Shown here one piece after another: positions 52,893 through 61,651 of a stretch of 64,000 nucleotides of DNA (positions within the stretch are counted from its first letter, which is position 1; every line of letters begins with the position of its first letter). The position numbers were made by a program, and so were the translations under genes. The stretch spans positions 372,001 to 436,000 of the forward strand of contig CAVSZE010000003.1 in NCBI GenBank assembly GCA_963732375.1, in the 5' to 3' direction. This DNA comes from RPQJ01 sp963732375 (GTDB lineage Bacteria; Pseudomonadota; Gammaproteobacteria; Steroidobacterales; Steroidobacteraceae). A model generated the notes under the pieces. The model saw nothing but the letters and a program-made list of their open reading frames with translations. It searched no databases and had not been told where the DNA came from.

Positions 52893-55419
52893 TCGTAACC
52901 CCGCCCGCATTTTGCGCGGCGCCCTGCTCGCCGTCGCAGCGTCGTGCGCCTTCGCAGGCCACGCTCTCGCCGGAGGCCCGCTGTACGTCGTCGCAAGCGA
53001 CGGGGCGATGAAGCCGGCTCACTGGAAAGGCACGGTCAAGGTATACCTCGACAAGGGCCCGCTCAACGTGGGCGCGAACTGCGTAGTGAACCCGGACACC
53101 TGGGAGTGCGTGCTGGACGAAAGCGGCAACCCAGTGTATCCGGTCCTCGACCAGAAGGCGGGCGACGACCTGGTGGCCAACACGGTATACCAGTGGTCTC
53201 ACGTGCCGACCTCGAGCTTCCGCGCCAGGATCGCGGGCCGCTCCCCGGTCGACATAACCGGAGCCAACGTGATCGACTACATCGGCGCCTACAACGGCGG
53301 CGGCATACAGGTGATCTACGACGCGGACAACTCGGTGATAATGGAGCTGACCGGCGGCGACGGCTACGGCATCCTGGGCATCGCCTCGCCGGAGTACCTC
53401 TCGGACAGCGACGAGACTCAGATCGTCGAGGGCTGGCTGATCATCGGCGGCTCGTTCCTGAATGCCACGAGCACCGACCAGGTGTCCGGCGTCGTGACCC
53501 ACGAGTTCGGCCATGCGATCAACCTCGCGCACACCCAGACCAACGGGTTCTATGCCGCCAACAATCCCAACGCGTGGTCCAACTACGCGGGAGGTCGCGA
53601 ACAGGCGGGCCCGGACCAGTGCAGCCCGGTAGTCGATTCCTATCCGGCCGCGAACCAGGTCGAGACCATGTACCCGATCATCGATCCTTGGCCGGACAGC
53701 CCGACCTACAACAGCCCCGAGATGGCCAAGGTCCTGGATGACGCCGACGACATGGCGGCGCTGTCGTCCATCTACCCCGCCGCAGGCTATGCCTCAAACA
53801 CCGGCACGCTCAAGGGTGTCGTGGTCGCCAAGGACGGCAAGAGCCAGCTGACCGGCATCAACGTCATCGCGCGCCGCGTGGATACGCCGCTCGACGGGGC
53901 GATATCCCGGATAACGGGTGATGCGACCCAGGGCCTGCTTGGTCCGGACGGCAGCTTCGAGATGACTGGACTGGTGCCGGGCGCGAGCTACGTCGTCTAC
54001 ATCGACCAGCTGCAGGCCGGTGCTTTCAGCACGCCGAAGGCACTGCTGCTCGGCCCCGAGGAATACTGGAATTCCGGCGAGAGCGGCGACGCGACCAAGG
54101 ACGACGCATGCGCGTCGACGCCGATCACGCTGGGCGTCGGCGAGACCCGCGAGATCACGATTGCCGTGAACGGCATCATGCGCGCGCCGACCTTCACCCA
54201 CATCCCCTACGTCCTGCCGAGCGCGGTCTCCGACGACGGGAAGAAGATCGCCGGCCTGTACGCGCCGTCCAATGAGTCGCCGTACTGGCTGTGGGACAAG
54301 CAGTCCTTCGAGGAGACCGGCGATGTCACCTACATCGGCGGTAGCGGTGTCAACATTGCGCTTTCGGGCGATGGCCGCGTCGTAGGCGGCACGATCGCCG
54401 GACCCGAGGTCACGACCGGCTGGGGGACCGTGGTGCAGGAACGGGCAGCGCTGTGGACCAAGGAAGGCGGCTGGCGGCGCATCACCAGCGCAGCGAGCGA
54501 AAAGTGGCCCGGCTGCGACATCTTTCACACGTCGATTTTCGACCTCTCGACCGACGGCTCCACTGCAGTTGGCCTGGCCTTCAAGGATTGCAAAAACGTC
54601 TATGCCTACAAGTGGACCGCGAAGACCGGCATCCAGCTGCTGTCGAAAGTCGGCACCGACCCGGCGCGCGCGAACGCGGTGTCCGGCGACGGCCGCGTCG
54701 TGGTCGGCTGGCAGGATTCTGCCACCGGGTACCCGTACCGCGCCGGCTCGATCTGGCAGGGCAAGGAGCAGATGCTGCTGCGCGAGCCGAAGAGCGTCAG
54801 CGAGTACAACCCCGACGGATCCGTTGGCGAGACGATGGCCGTGAACTCCGCAGGCACCACGGCCGTCGGCATCGATGCGGGACCCGACCTCAATGATTCG
54901 TACATCTGGCATGTACGCAGCGGCACGCGCAACCTGGGCGGTGACAAGACTCCGGTCTGCTTTTACAGCTGGGACGAAGGGCAAGACGTCTGCAGGACCC
55001 GCAAGACGCTGGCCTACTCGATCTCGAACGACGCGCGGGTCATCACCGGTGAGTCCACGCTGATGGACTTCTGGAACGGCGTCTACGCCGTGGACGGAGC
55101 GATCTACACGCAGCAGCTGGGATGGATGCAGTTGAGCTGGTTCCTGCAGTCGCAGGGTGTCCTCGAAGCGGTCAACTGGGTGTTCCTGGGCGCCAAGGTG
55201 TCGGCGAACGGCAAGACGCTGGTCGGCACGGCAGCACCGCTGGGCTCGGATTACTACCAGGGCTTCCGCGTGGACCTGGACCAGGTGTTCGTGTGCCATC
55301 GCGGTACCGGCGGAAAAGGCGCCGGAACCTCGCTGAAGGTGGACTTCCCCGCCGGCATGGACCAGCACCTGTTCCACGGCGACAAGATCGGGCTCTGCCC
55401 GGGCGACGCGCCGCTCTGA
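52879..55419 (+). CDS. Secreted metzincin-like zinc protease with HAF repeats
   Basis: 846 residues. Signal peptide 1-31 (ending ALAGG). A catalytic domain (about 35-315) carries VVTHEFGHAINLAHTQ with zinc ligands H208, H212 and H218 and base E209; N215 replaces the Gly usual in HExxHxxGxxH. VETMYPI near 264 is a likely Met-turn. A carboxypeptidase-regulatory-like domain follows (about 320-440), then six or seven HAF-type blades (AVSDDGKKIAGLY, ALSGDGRVVGGT, LSTDGSTAVGLA, AVSGDGRVVVGW, AVNSAGTTAVGI, SISNDARVITGE, KVSANGKTLVGT) forming a propeller. GGGAG is eight bases before ATG. Likely digests extracellular protein. Confidence 0.82.
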   Translation: MRRIDRNPARILRGALLAVAASCAFAGHALAGGPLYVVASDGAMKPAHWKGTVKVYLDKGPLNVGANCVVNPDTWECVLDESGNPVYPVLDQKAGDDLVANTVYQWSHVPTSSFRARIAGRSPVDITGANVIDYIGAYNGGGIQVIYDADNSVIMELTGGDGYGILGIASPEYLSDSDETQIVEGWLIIGGSFLNATSTDQVSGVVTHEFGHAINLAHTQTNGFYAANNPNAWSNYAGGREQAGPDQCSPVVDSYPAANQVETMYPIIDPWPDSPTYNSPEMAKVLDDADDMAALSSIYPAAGYASNTGTLKGVVVAKDGKSQLTGINVIARRVDTPLDGAISRITGDATQGLLGPDGSFEMTGLVPGASYVVYIDQLQAGAFSTPKALLLGPEEYWNSGESGDATKDDACASTPITLGVGETREITIAVNGIMRAPTFTHIPYVLPSAVSDDGKKIAGLYAPSNESPYWLWDKQSFEETGDVTYIGGSGVNIALSGDGRVVGGTIAGPEVTTGWGTVVQERAALWTKEGGWRRITSAASEKWPGCDIFHTSIFDLSTDGSTAVGLAFKDCKNVYAYKWTAKTGIQLLSKVGTDPARANAVSGDGRVVVGWQDSATGYPYRAGSIWQGKEQMLLREPKSVSEYNPDGSVGETMAVNSAGTTAVGIDAGPDLNDSYIWHVRSGTRNLGGDKTPVCFYSWDEGQDVCRTRKTLAYSISNDARVITGESTLMDFWNGVYAVDGAIYTQQLGWMQLSWFLQSQGVLEAVNWVFLGAKVSANGKTLVGTAAPLGSDYYQGFRVDLDQVFVCHRGTGGKGAGTSLKVDFPAGMDQHLFHGDKIGLCPGDAPL

Positions 55420-55461
55420 GTCCCTGGGCGCCCGGGAACATCCCGGGTGTCACGTTCAATT

Positions 55462-55508
55462 GGGGGCTGCCAGCCGGCGCAATGCCGGCTCGCGGCCCCC
55501 TTTTCTTT
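55462..55508 (+). terminator. Rho-independent terminator after the protease gene
   Basis: Outer stem GGGGGC/GCCCCC and inner stem AGCCGGC/GCCGGCT, followed by TTTTCTTTT, 43 bp after the protease stop. It separates the protease pair from the bufferin operon; the remaining 130 bp before bufA show no clear promoter. Confidence 0.85.
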
Positions 55509-55638
55509 TCAGAACCCCGTGAAACAATCGTGCGCGCGGCCGGGTCTACTGGCCGAGGCGTCGCGTATTGCTGCCCGCAGGGGTCCGGACGCAGCGCCGC
55601 AGTCGATCAAATCAATCACGCAGGACGGAGAACAGATC

Positions 55639-55899
55639 ATGGATCTCAAGAAAATTGCCATTGCCGCTGCCGTGGGCAGCTTCCTCACGATGGGCGTCGC
55701 GGGCGTCGCCTCGGCCGCCGACACGGGCAGCTCGGCCAAGTGCTACGGCGTCGCGAAGGCCGGGAAGAACGACTGCGCCGGCAACAGCCACTCGTGCGCC
55801 GGCCAGGCGAAGACGGACAACGACCCGAACGAGTGGAAGCACATGCCCAAGGAAGAGTGCGAGAAGATGGGCGGCACCACCGAGGCCCCGAAGAAGTAA
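55639..55899 (+). CDS. bufA: Bufferin-type RiPP precursor (BufA1, DUF2282)
   Basis: 86 residues. Unusually for a RiPP it has a Sec signal (1-26, ending ASA), followed by a core with four cysteines: AKCYGVAKAGKNDCAGNSHSC (C35, C46, C53) and EECEKMGG (C64). DUF2282 peptides are modified by a DUF692 (MNIO) enzyme, which converts Cys to 5-thiooxazole, and then exported to bind copper. Start ATG at 55639 with GGAG about nine bases upstream. The gene is followed in order by DUF692, DUF2063 and DoxX genes, the canonical bufABCD arrangement. Confidence 0.9.
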   Translation: MDLKKIAIAAAVGSFLTMGVAGVASAADTGSSAKCYGVAKAGKNDCAGNSHSCAGQAKTDNDPNEWKHMPKEECEKMGGTTEAPKK

Positions 55900-55905
55900 C
55901 CCGGG

Positions 55906-56778
55906 ATGAGGGACGCGGGCATCGGCCGGGTCCCCGGCGCACCGATCCCGGCACGGGCCGGGATCGGATTGCGCTCCGCTCACCACGAGCACGCGGCGAC
56001 GGGACGTATCGACGCCGCCTGGCTCGAGGTCCACACCGAAAATTATATCCACGATGGCGGCCCGCCACTCGATGCGCTTGAGCGCGCCCGCGCGCACTAC
56101 CCGCTCAGCTTCCACGGCGTCGGCCTGGGCTTGGGCTCGGTTGAACCCATCGACCCCGAACACCTGGCACGCGTAAAGCGTGCGGTCGAGCGCTTCGAGC
56201 CCGCGCTGGTCAGTGAACATGCCTGCTGGGGACACGCCGGCGGCGAGCACTTCAACGACCTGCTGCCCCTGCCCTACACCGAGGAAGCGGCCGACCTGCT
56301 CGCAGCGCGAGTTGCCCAGGCGCAGGACGTGCTAGGCAGGCAGATCCTCATCGAGAACCTGAGTTCATATTTCAAATACTCCACCTCGCGACTGACGGAG
56401 TGGGAGTTTCTCACCGCGGTGGTCGAGCGATCGGGCTGTGGCCTGCTGCTCGACGTGAACAACCTGTACGTGAACGCGGTCAACCTTGGACTCGATGCCG
56501 AGCGATTCATCGCCGTGATCCCGGCGGCGGCCGTGCAGGAGATCCACCTCGCGGGACATCGCCGAAACCGGGTCGGGGACCGCGACCTGCTTATCGACGA
56601 TCACGGCTCAACAGTCTGCGCCGAGGTCTGGTCGCTGTATGAACTCGCGATCAAGCGCCTCGGCCCGGTGCCGACGCTGATCGAGTGGGACACCGACGTG
56701 CCGGCCATCGAGGTGCTGGTCGCAGAAGCCCGCAAGGCCGACATCATCATGGAGCGCTCGCGTGAACTCGCTGCCTGA
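55906..56778 (+). CDS. bufB: MNIO-family (DUF692) RiPP maturase BufB
   Basis: 290 residues, TIM-barrel multinuclear non-heme iron oxygenase. Typical stretches: AGIGLRSAHHEH, WLEVHTENYIHDGGP, LSFHGVGLGLGS, LVSEHACWG, QILIENLSSYF, GLLLDVNNLYVNAVN, EIHLAGHRR, LIDDHGSTVCAEVW and PTLIEWDTDVP, rich in His, Glu and Asp metal ligands. It should oxidise precursor cysteines to thiooxazoles with O2. It starts six bases after bufA and its end overlaps bufC by 17 bases. Confidence 0.92.
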   Translation: MRDAGIGRVPGAPIPARAGIGLRSAHHEHAATGRIDAAWLEVHTENYIHDGGPPLDALERARAHYPLSFHGVGLGLGSVEPIDPEHLARVKRAVERFEPALVSEHACWGHAGGEHFNDLLPLPYTEEAADLLAARVAQAQDVLGRQILIENLSSYFKYSTSRLTEWEFLTAVVERSGCGLLLDVNNLYVNAVNLGLDAERFIAVIPAAAVQEIHLAGHRRNRVGDRDLLIDDHGSTVCAEVWSLYELAIKRLGPVPTLIEWDTDVPAIEVLVAEARKADIIMERSRELAA

Positions 56779-57592
56779 GTCACCGTCGCTGGCCGAATTG
56801 CAGGCGCGGTTCGCCTCCGCGCTTCGCGCGCGCGACACACAGGCGAACGACGATGCCGCTGCGTTCGCGGCTTGCGTCGTCGATGACGGCCTCGCGCCGA
56901 CGGCGCGAGTGCAGGTGTACCGCAACAACGTTCGCGCGATGTTCGCCGGCGCGCTCGAGCGCACCTATCCGGTGCTCAGGCAGCGGGTGGGCGAAGGCTA
57001 TCTCGCGAAGCTCGCGGCGGAATACCGAAGTGATCACCCGTCGCACAGCGGCGATCTGCACTGGATCGGCAGGCTCTTTCCGGAGTGGATCGGCACACGC
57101 ATGGCGGGGACCGACTACGCATGGCTCGCCGACCTGGCACGCCTCGAGTGGGCCTGCGAGGAAGCGCTGGTATCCGAGTGCTTGCAGCCGGCCCCGGCCG
57201 ACTCGCTGGCGCGGCTCGCGCCCGAGCAACTGGCCGGCGCCCGCCTCGCGCTGCAACCCGGTCTGCGCACGATCAGTTCTAGCTTCCCGGTCTGGTCGGT
57301 GTGGCAGGCCAACCAGCCTGGATCGTCCGGCGAGACGGTCGACCCATCACTCGGACCGGAGCATGTCGTGCTGGCACCGGATCCCGCCGGACTGGTTCTT
57401 CATTCCGTGCCGGCCGACCGATACCTGTTCGTCGAGCAACTGGCTGCGGACCGTACGCTCGAGGATGCGATCGATGCGTCTGCGCTTCCGATCGAACGGC
57501 TGGGTGAAACCCTGGCTTGGCTGTTCGGCGCCGGGTTAGTGACCCATGTGGCTGTACCAGGAAATTCGAACACGGGCGGGGAACCGACATGA
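56762..57592 (+). CDS. bufC: DUF2063 RiPP partner protein BufC
   Basis: 276 residues from GTG at 56762, inside the end of bufB. The DUF2063 N-terminal domain is shown by LAELQARFASALRA, VQVYRNNVRAMFAGALERTYPVLRQRVG and WIGRLFPEWIGT; the C-terminal part is a winged-helix-like domain. In MNIO systems this protein recruits the precursor peptide to the DUF692 enzyme. No catalytic motif is expected or seen. Its stop overlaps the DoxX start as ATGA. Confidence 0.9.
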   Translation: MNSLPESPSLAELQARFASALRARDTQANDDAAAFAACVVDDGLAPTARVQVYRNNVRAMFAGALERTYPVLRQRVGEGYLAKLAAEYRSDHPSHSGDLHWIGRLFPEWIGTRMAGTDYAWLADLARLEWACEEALVSECLQPAPADSLARLAPEQLAGARLALQPGLRTISSSFPVWSVWQANQPGSSGETVDPSLGPEHVVLAPDPAGLVLHSVPADRYLFVEQLAADRTLEDAIDASALPIERLGETLAWLFGAGLVTHVAVPGNSNTGGEPT

Positions 57593-58050
57593 GCATTGCG
57601 ACTGTGATCAATCGTGCCAACGACTTCGCAGGCAGATGCGCGGGCTGGCTCGCGTCGCCACTATTGCTCGCAATCCGCCTTTATGTGCCATGGCAGTTTT
57701 TCAAGTCCGGCCTCGTGAAGCTGCAGGGCTGGGACAGCACGCTGTACCTCTTCCGCGAGGAGTACCACGTGCCGCTGCTGCCGCCGGTGGTAGCCGCCGT
57801 CACCGGGGCATCGGGCGAGATCGTGTTCCCGGTTCTGCTCGCCGCTGGACTCCTGACTCGCTACGCGGCGCTCGGACTCTCCGTGGTCAATGTGATGGCG
57901 GTCGTGTCCTATGCCCATGTGCTGCTCAGCGAGGGCTTCGAGGCTGCGCTCGGCCAGCACTACCTCTGGGGAAGCCTGCTGCTGGTCCTGGCAGTATTCG
58001 GGCCGGGGCGCTGGTCGGTGGACGGAATCCTGGGAGCGCGCGCACGCTGA
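57589..58050 (+). CDS. bufD: DoxX-family membrane protein BufD
   Basis: 153 residues with four membrane helices (about 22-42, 62-80, 86-108 and 120-140). DoxX signature: RLYVPWQFFKSGLVKLQGWDSTLYLFREEYHVPLLPP and the polar second half FPVLLAAGLLTRYAALGL. DoxX proteins are the fourth member of bufferin operons; the role is thought to be redox- or quinone-linked but is not settled. ATG at 57589 overlaps the bufC stop. End of the operon; no terminator seen in the 83 bp before the convergent GST. Confidence 0.9.
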   Translation: MSIATVINRANDFAGRCAGWLASPLLLAIRLYVPWQFFKSGLVKLQGWDSTLYLFREEYHVPLLPPVVAAVTGASGEIVFPVLLAAGLLTRYAALGLSVVNVMAVVSYAHVLLSEGFEAALGQHYLWGSLLLVLAVFGPGRWSVDGILGARAR

Positions 58051-58133
58051 AGTGCGGTGGCACGCTGCGGCTCGGACGCGGTCTGCAGCAGGGTTAAGCG
58101 GAATTTTCGCGGGTATCGCCGCGGCCGGTCGCG

Positions 58134-58829
58134 TCATTTACCCCCGTGGCCGGTTTCCACCATCTTCCGCGCCTGCTCGATGAACTTGTCAGCGTTTTCG
58201 CCCTCCTCAGGCCGCACGAGCCGCGGGGGAACGTCGATTCCGCGCTGGCAGGCGGGCCGCGACGCGAGCAGCGCCTTCCATCGGGTCAGGTGTTCGAATT
58301 CCGCGGTGTCCACGCCCGACCAGCGATAGGTGCGCACCCAGGCCCAGTTGGCAATGTCAGCGATCGAGTAGTCGTCTGCCAGGTATTCGTGATCCGCTAG
58401 CCGGACATCCAGCACGCCGAACAGGCGGCGAACCTCGCCCTGGTAGCGATCGATCGCGAGCTGGATCTTCTCCGGCAGGTACCTGAAGAACACATTGGCT
58501 TGCCCCATCATCGGGCCGATTCCGCCCATCTGGAACATCAGCCACTGCATCACCAGCGAGCGACCCTTCACGTCCGACGGCATCAGTCGCCCGGTCTTCT
58601 CGGCGAGGTAGACGAGGATCGCGCCCGATTCAAAAACCGCGAAATCGCCGAGTTCGCGGTCAACGATGGCAGGAATCCGGCCGTTGGGGCTGATTTTCAG
58701 GAACTCCGGCCGCCGCTGGTCGAGCTTCGAGAGCTCGAGGATGTGTGCCTCATAGGTAAGTTCCAGTTCCTCAAGCGCTATGGATATCTTGTGACCGTTC
58801 GGCGTGGCAGCGGTGTATAGGTCAATCAT
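58134..58829 (-). CDS. YfcG-like glutathione S-transferase/disulfide reductase
   Basis: 231 residues. The N-terminal thioredoxin-like domain MIDLYTAATPNGHKISIALEELELTYEAH, with the TPNG motif and FLKISPNGRIPAIVD and FESGAILVYLAEKTG, matches E. coli YfcG, a nu-class GST with glutathione-dependent disulfide reductase activity. The C-terminal helical domain has WLMFQMGGIGPMMGQ and DYSIADIANWAWV. ATG at 58829 is chosen by homology; the frame extends upstream through a REP-like palindrome, which is not coding. Single gene, divergent from the serine hydrolase. Confidence 0.9.
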   Translation of the reverse strand: MIDLYTAATPNGHKISIALEELELTYEAHILELSKLDQRRPEFLKISPNGRIPAIVDRELGDFAVFESGAILVYLAEKTGRLMPSDVKGRSLVMQWLMFQMGGIGPMMGQANVFFRYLPEKIQLAIDRYQGEVRRLFGVLDVRLADHEYLADDYSIADIANWAWVRTYRWSGVDTAEFEHLTRWKALLASRPACQRGIDVPPRLVRPEEGENADKFIEQARKMVETGHGGK

Positions 58830-58890
58830 CGTAGTGACGGCTCTCGCGAGTTCTGACAGCATCCAATCATGATCGATTTCCAGCATTACA

Positions 58891-58936
58891 GGGGACATTC
58901 TCCTTTTCCCGAAGGCAAGAAAAGGAGAATGTCCCC
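58891..58936. repeat. REP-like palindrome, copy 2
   Basis: GGGGACATTCTCCTTTTC at 58891-58908 and its complement at 58919-58936, 10-base centre. Same arms as copies at 35401 and 60294. Located in the 128-bp divergent gap between the GST and serine hydrolase genes; the GGAGA of the second arm and a further GGAGAACAATC precede the hydrolase start. Confidence 0.85.
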
Positions 58937-58957
58937 GTCCTATGGCGGAGAACAATC

Positions 58958-60286
58958 ATGCTGACAGCCGTTCAATACGTCCCCGCCCCGCTGCGCCGGC
59001 TCCTTGTGGACGGCGCGGACATCCCGGAAGACCTTGCTGCCGTCACCAGCATCGCAACCGGTGAGGAACGCAACCCCGAGCGCGTCGGCATGACGCGCGA
59101 GGGCGTAGACGCCATCTGGAAGAGTGTGCAGAAAATCTACGCCACGGGCATGCACCCTGGCGTTTCGCTCGTCGTGCGGCGCCAGGGGCAGGTCGTGCTC
59201 AAGCGTGCGATCGGCTACGCGAAGGGCGGCGGACCGGGCGACGTGGACCAGAAACTCGTGCCGATGACGCCGGACACGCCCGTGTGTTTGTTTTCGGCAA
59301 GCAAGGCCATGGCCGCCATGACGGTGCACCTGCTGTCCGAGCGCAATGAGCTGAGCCTGCTTGACCCGGTGAGCCACTACGTTCCTGAGTTCGGCCAGAA
59401 CGGCAAGCGCGACATCACGATCTACCAGCTGCTCTGCCACAAGGCCGGCATTCCCTCGATCCCGACCGAAGGCCTCGACGTCGCGGAACTGCTGCTCGAC
59501 GCCAAGGAAATCCTGCGGCTCATCTACCTGACCGCGCCCGAGCAGCCGGGGCACCACCACGCCTACCACGCCCTCACGTCCGGGTTCGTGATCGCGGACC
59601 TGGTGGAGAAGGTCACGGGACAGGCTTTCCGAACCTTTTTCCGCGAGAACATCAGCGAGCCGCTGGCACTTACCACGCTCGACTTCGGAGCCCGCGGTCG
59701 CGCGCTCAGCCACGTCGCGCGCAATTACGTATCAGGCTTCCGGTTCAACACCGGCGCCAACCTCTACCTGAAGCGTGCTATCGGATCGACGCTCGAGCAC
59801 GCGGTTAACATATCGAACGACCCGCGCTACTACCGCGCAGTGATCCCGGCGGGAAACGGCGTGGGCACGGCCGACGAGTGCTCGCAGTTCTTCCAGTGCC
59901 TGCTGAACGGCGGCAAGCTCGGCAGGGTGCGGGTGTTCAAGCCGTTGACCGTGCGACGCGCGATCGCGGAAGTCGGCAAACCCGAGATCGACCGCTCGCT
60001 GATGCTGCCGCTGCGCTACTCGGCCGGCATGATGCTGGGTGCTAGTCCTTTCGGGTTGTACGGTCCCGACACGTCGAAGGCGTTTGGCCACCTGGGCTTC
60101 GCCAATATCTTCTGCTGGGCCGATCCTGAACGGGCCACGTCGGTCGCACTGCTCACGACCGGGAAGCTGCTGCTAGGCGTGCATGCGCCCTACCTCGTTT
60201 CGTTCCTCTGCAATGTCTCCCGGCATTGCCCGAAGCTCGGCGAGAAGGAACAGGAAGAACGGCTGTGTGCAGCCGGCATGTGCTAG
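58958..60286 (+). CDS. Beta-lactamase-family serine hydrolase (class C/EstB-like)
   Basis: 442 residues. Nucleophile motif LFSASKAMAAM (S113, K116), a Tyr motif YHALTSGFVIADL in the YxN position, and a third motif AFGHLGFANIFCW (HxG). GMHPGVSLVVRRQGQVVLKRAIGYA at 64-88 is the usual first beta-hairpin. No signal peptide, so a cytoplasmic esterase or lipase-like enzyme rather than a penicillinase. GGAGAACAATC before ATG. A REP-like palindrome lies just upstream and another just downstream. Substrate unknown. Confidence 0.87.
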   Translation: MLTAVQYVPAPLRRLLVDGADIPEDLAAVTSIATGEERNPERVGMTREGVDAIWKSVQKIYATGMHPGVSLVVRRQGQVVLKRAIGYAKGGGPGDVDQKLVPMTPDTPVCLFSASKAMAAMTVHLLSERNELSLLDPVSHYVPEFGQNGKRDITIYQLLCHKAGIPSIPTEGLDVAELLLDAKEILRLIYLTAPEQPGHHHAYHALTSGFVIADLVEKVTGQAFRTFFRENISEPLALTTLDFGARGRALSHVARNYVSGFRFNTGANLYLKRAIGSTLEHAVNISNDPRYYRAVIPAGNGVGTADECSQFFQCLLNGGKLGRVRVFKPLTVRRAIAEVGKPEIDRSLMLPLRYSAGMMLGASPFGLYGPDTSKAFGHLGFANIFCWADPERATSVALLTTGKLLLGVHAPYLVSFLCNVSRHCPKLGEKEQEERLCAAGMC

Positions 60287-60293
60287 CCGAACC

Positions 60294-60368
60294 GGGGACA
60301 TTCTCCTTTTCGCGGTAGCTGGCTATCAGGCAAATGGCGCCTGCGCCGACGAAAAGGAGAATGTCCCC
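60294..60368. repeat. REP-like palindrome, copy 3
   Basis: GGGGACATTCTCCTTTTC at 60294-60311 and its complement at 60351-60368 with a 39-base spacer, longer than in the other copies. It fills the gap between two convergent genes, starting seven bases after the hydrolase stop. Confidence 0.85.
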
Positions 60369-60376
60369 GTCCGATA

Positions 60377-61651
60377 CTACGACCGATATCGCTGCTGCAC
60401 GTAACGGATGTTTTGCTTGAGCTCGTAGCTCGCCGCAGTGAAGGACTCGGGCAACCGGGTTGAAAGTGCAGCGGCTTCAAGGGCGTCGAGGCGCTGGTGG
60501 ATCTTCTCGCGCTCGGGGCCCGGCGAGGCCTCGCGCAGTTCACGCTCGAGGCGCAGCAATTGCCGGTACATCCGGTGCAGGCGCCGGTCGATTCCCCAGC
60601 GCCAGACGACGGGCGCAATCTTACTGACCGGGTAAATGAGTCCAACCAGCGGTATCGCGAGCAGCAGCAGCCGCTGCACCAGCTCGGCCAGCCAGAACGG
60701 CAGGTGACGCCGCAGGAAGCTCGGCCCGCTGCGGTAGTTGTGATTGGCCTCGTCGCTCAACGGGAAGTCCATCATCTCCGCCGCGGGAAACTCGCCAGCC
60801 CGGTTGAAAACGGCGGGGCCGCCATGGATCTTCATCGCAGCGTCGATCAGCAGGTACTGCAGCGCCGGGTGGAGATCGCTGCGCACGATCATGCTCGCCT
60901 TCGCGGCCAGCATGACGAGGTCGGCGGGCGGGCGGTTCTCCGCCAGGCTTGCCGCCCCCATTGGAAGCACGACCTTGGCGAGGTACGGGAAGTGAACGAT
61001 GTAGGCGTTGGCCCGGTCGAATCCCTGCGCCGCTATCGAAGGGTCCGCCAGCAGGCGACGCACCGCGGGCGAGTCCCATGCAGTGTCGATGATCGCAACG
61101 TCGATGAGGCCGCTCTCGAGTTCGATCGCGGCCTGCTCCGGCGTGTATGCCTCGATAATCACCTTTGTCCGGTCCACGCCGTTGATTCGCATGAACTGCA
61201 GCGCCAGGTCGCGGGTAATGCTGCCGTCCGGGCCGATCGAAACGTGCCGGCCCTCGAGCGCCTGGAATGCCATCCCCTGCAGGTCGCAGCGGCAGAAGAC
61301 CCACAGCGGCTCGTAGAACATGGTTCCCAGCGACTCCAGTCCCGGCAACTGATCCGGCGTCGCGACGCCCGCATCGACGAACGCCACATTCACCCCGGAC
61401 CCCGGATCGCGCAGCTTCACCAGGTTTTCGAGTGCGCCGGTGGTCGGCACCAGGCGCAAGGTGACGCCCTGCCTGGCGAGCAGGTCTCTGTATCGTTCAG
61501 CGTAGCTCCGGTACGCGCTGCCGTCCGGCCCGGCCGCCATCGTCATCGTACGTTCCGGCAGCGGTCGCAGCGCGGCAAGCGCCGTCCAGAGCAGCGCGCC
61601 CGAAAAAGCCAGCGCGATACCAACCAGCAACGAGCGGCGCCAGGAGGTCAT
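60377..61651 (-). CDS. TAXI-family TRAP solute-binding protein with membrane anchors
   Basis: 424 residues. An N-terminal membrane anchor (about 8-30) is followed by a TAXI-type binding domain: MTMAAGPDGSAYRSYAERYRDLLARQGVTLRLVPTTGALENL and GRHVSIGPDGSITRDLALQFMRINGV. After residue 310 a second membrane segment (LVQRLLLLAIPLVGLIYPVSKIAPVVWRW) leads to a cytoplasmic coiled coil (RLHRMYRQLLRLERELREA) to the C-terminus. Typical TAXI proteins end after the binding domain. No TRAP permease is nearby, so it may be a membrane-bound sensor. ATG at 61651 overlaps the phosphatase stop as ATGA. Confidence 0.85.
   Translation of the reverse strand: MTSWRRSLLVGIALAFSGALLWTALAALRPLPERTMTMAAGPDGSAYRSYAERYRDLLARQGVTLRLVPTTGALENLVKLRDPGSGVNVAFVDAGVATPDQLPGLESLGTMFYEPLWVFCRCDLQGMAFQALEGRHVSIGPDGSITRDLALQFMRINGVDRTKVIIEAYTPEQAAIELESGLIDVAIIDTAWDSPAVRRLLADPSIAAQGFDRANAYIVHFPYLAKVVLPMGAASLAENRPPADLVMLAAKASMIVRSDLHPALQYLLIDAAMKIHGGPAVFNRAGEFPAAEMMDFPLSDEANHNYRSGPSFLRRHLPFWLAELVQRLLLLAIPLVGLIYPVSKIAPVVWRWGIDRRLHRMYRQLLRLERELREASPGPEREKIHQRLDALEAAALSTRLPESFTAASYELKQNIRYVQQRYRS

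Noticed and set aside
58830..58955. Upstream start for the GST gene
   Set aside because: The extra 42 residues are encoded by the REP-like palindrome and are absent from YfcG relatives; MIDLYTAATPNG is the family start.
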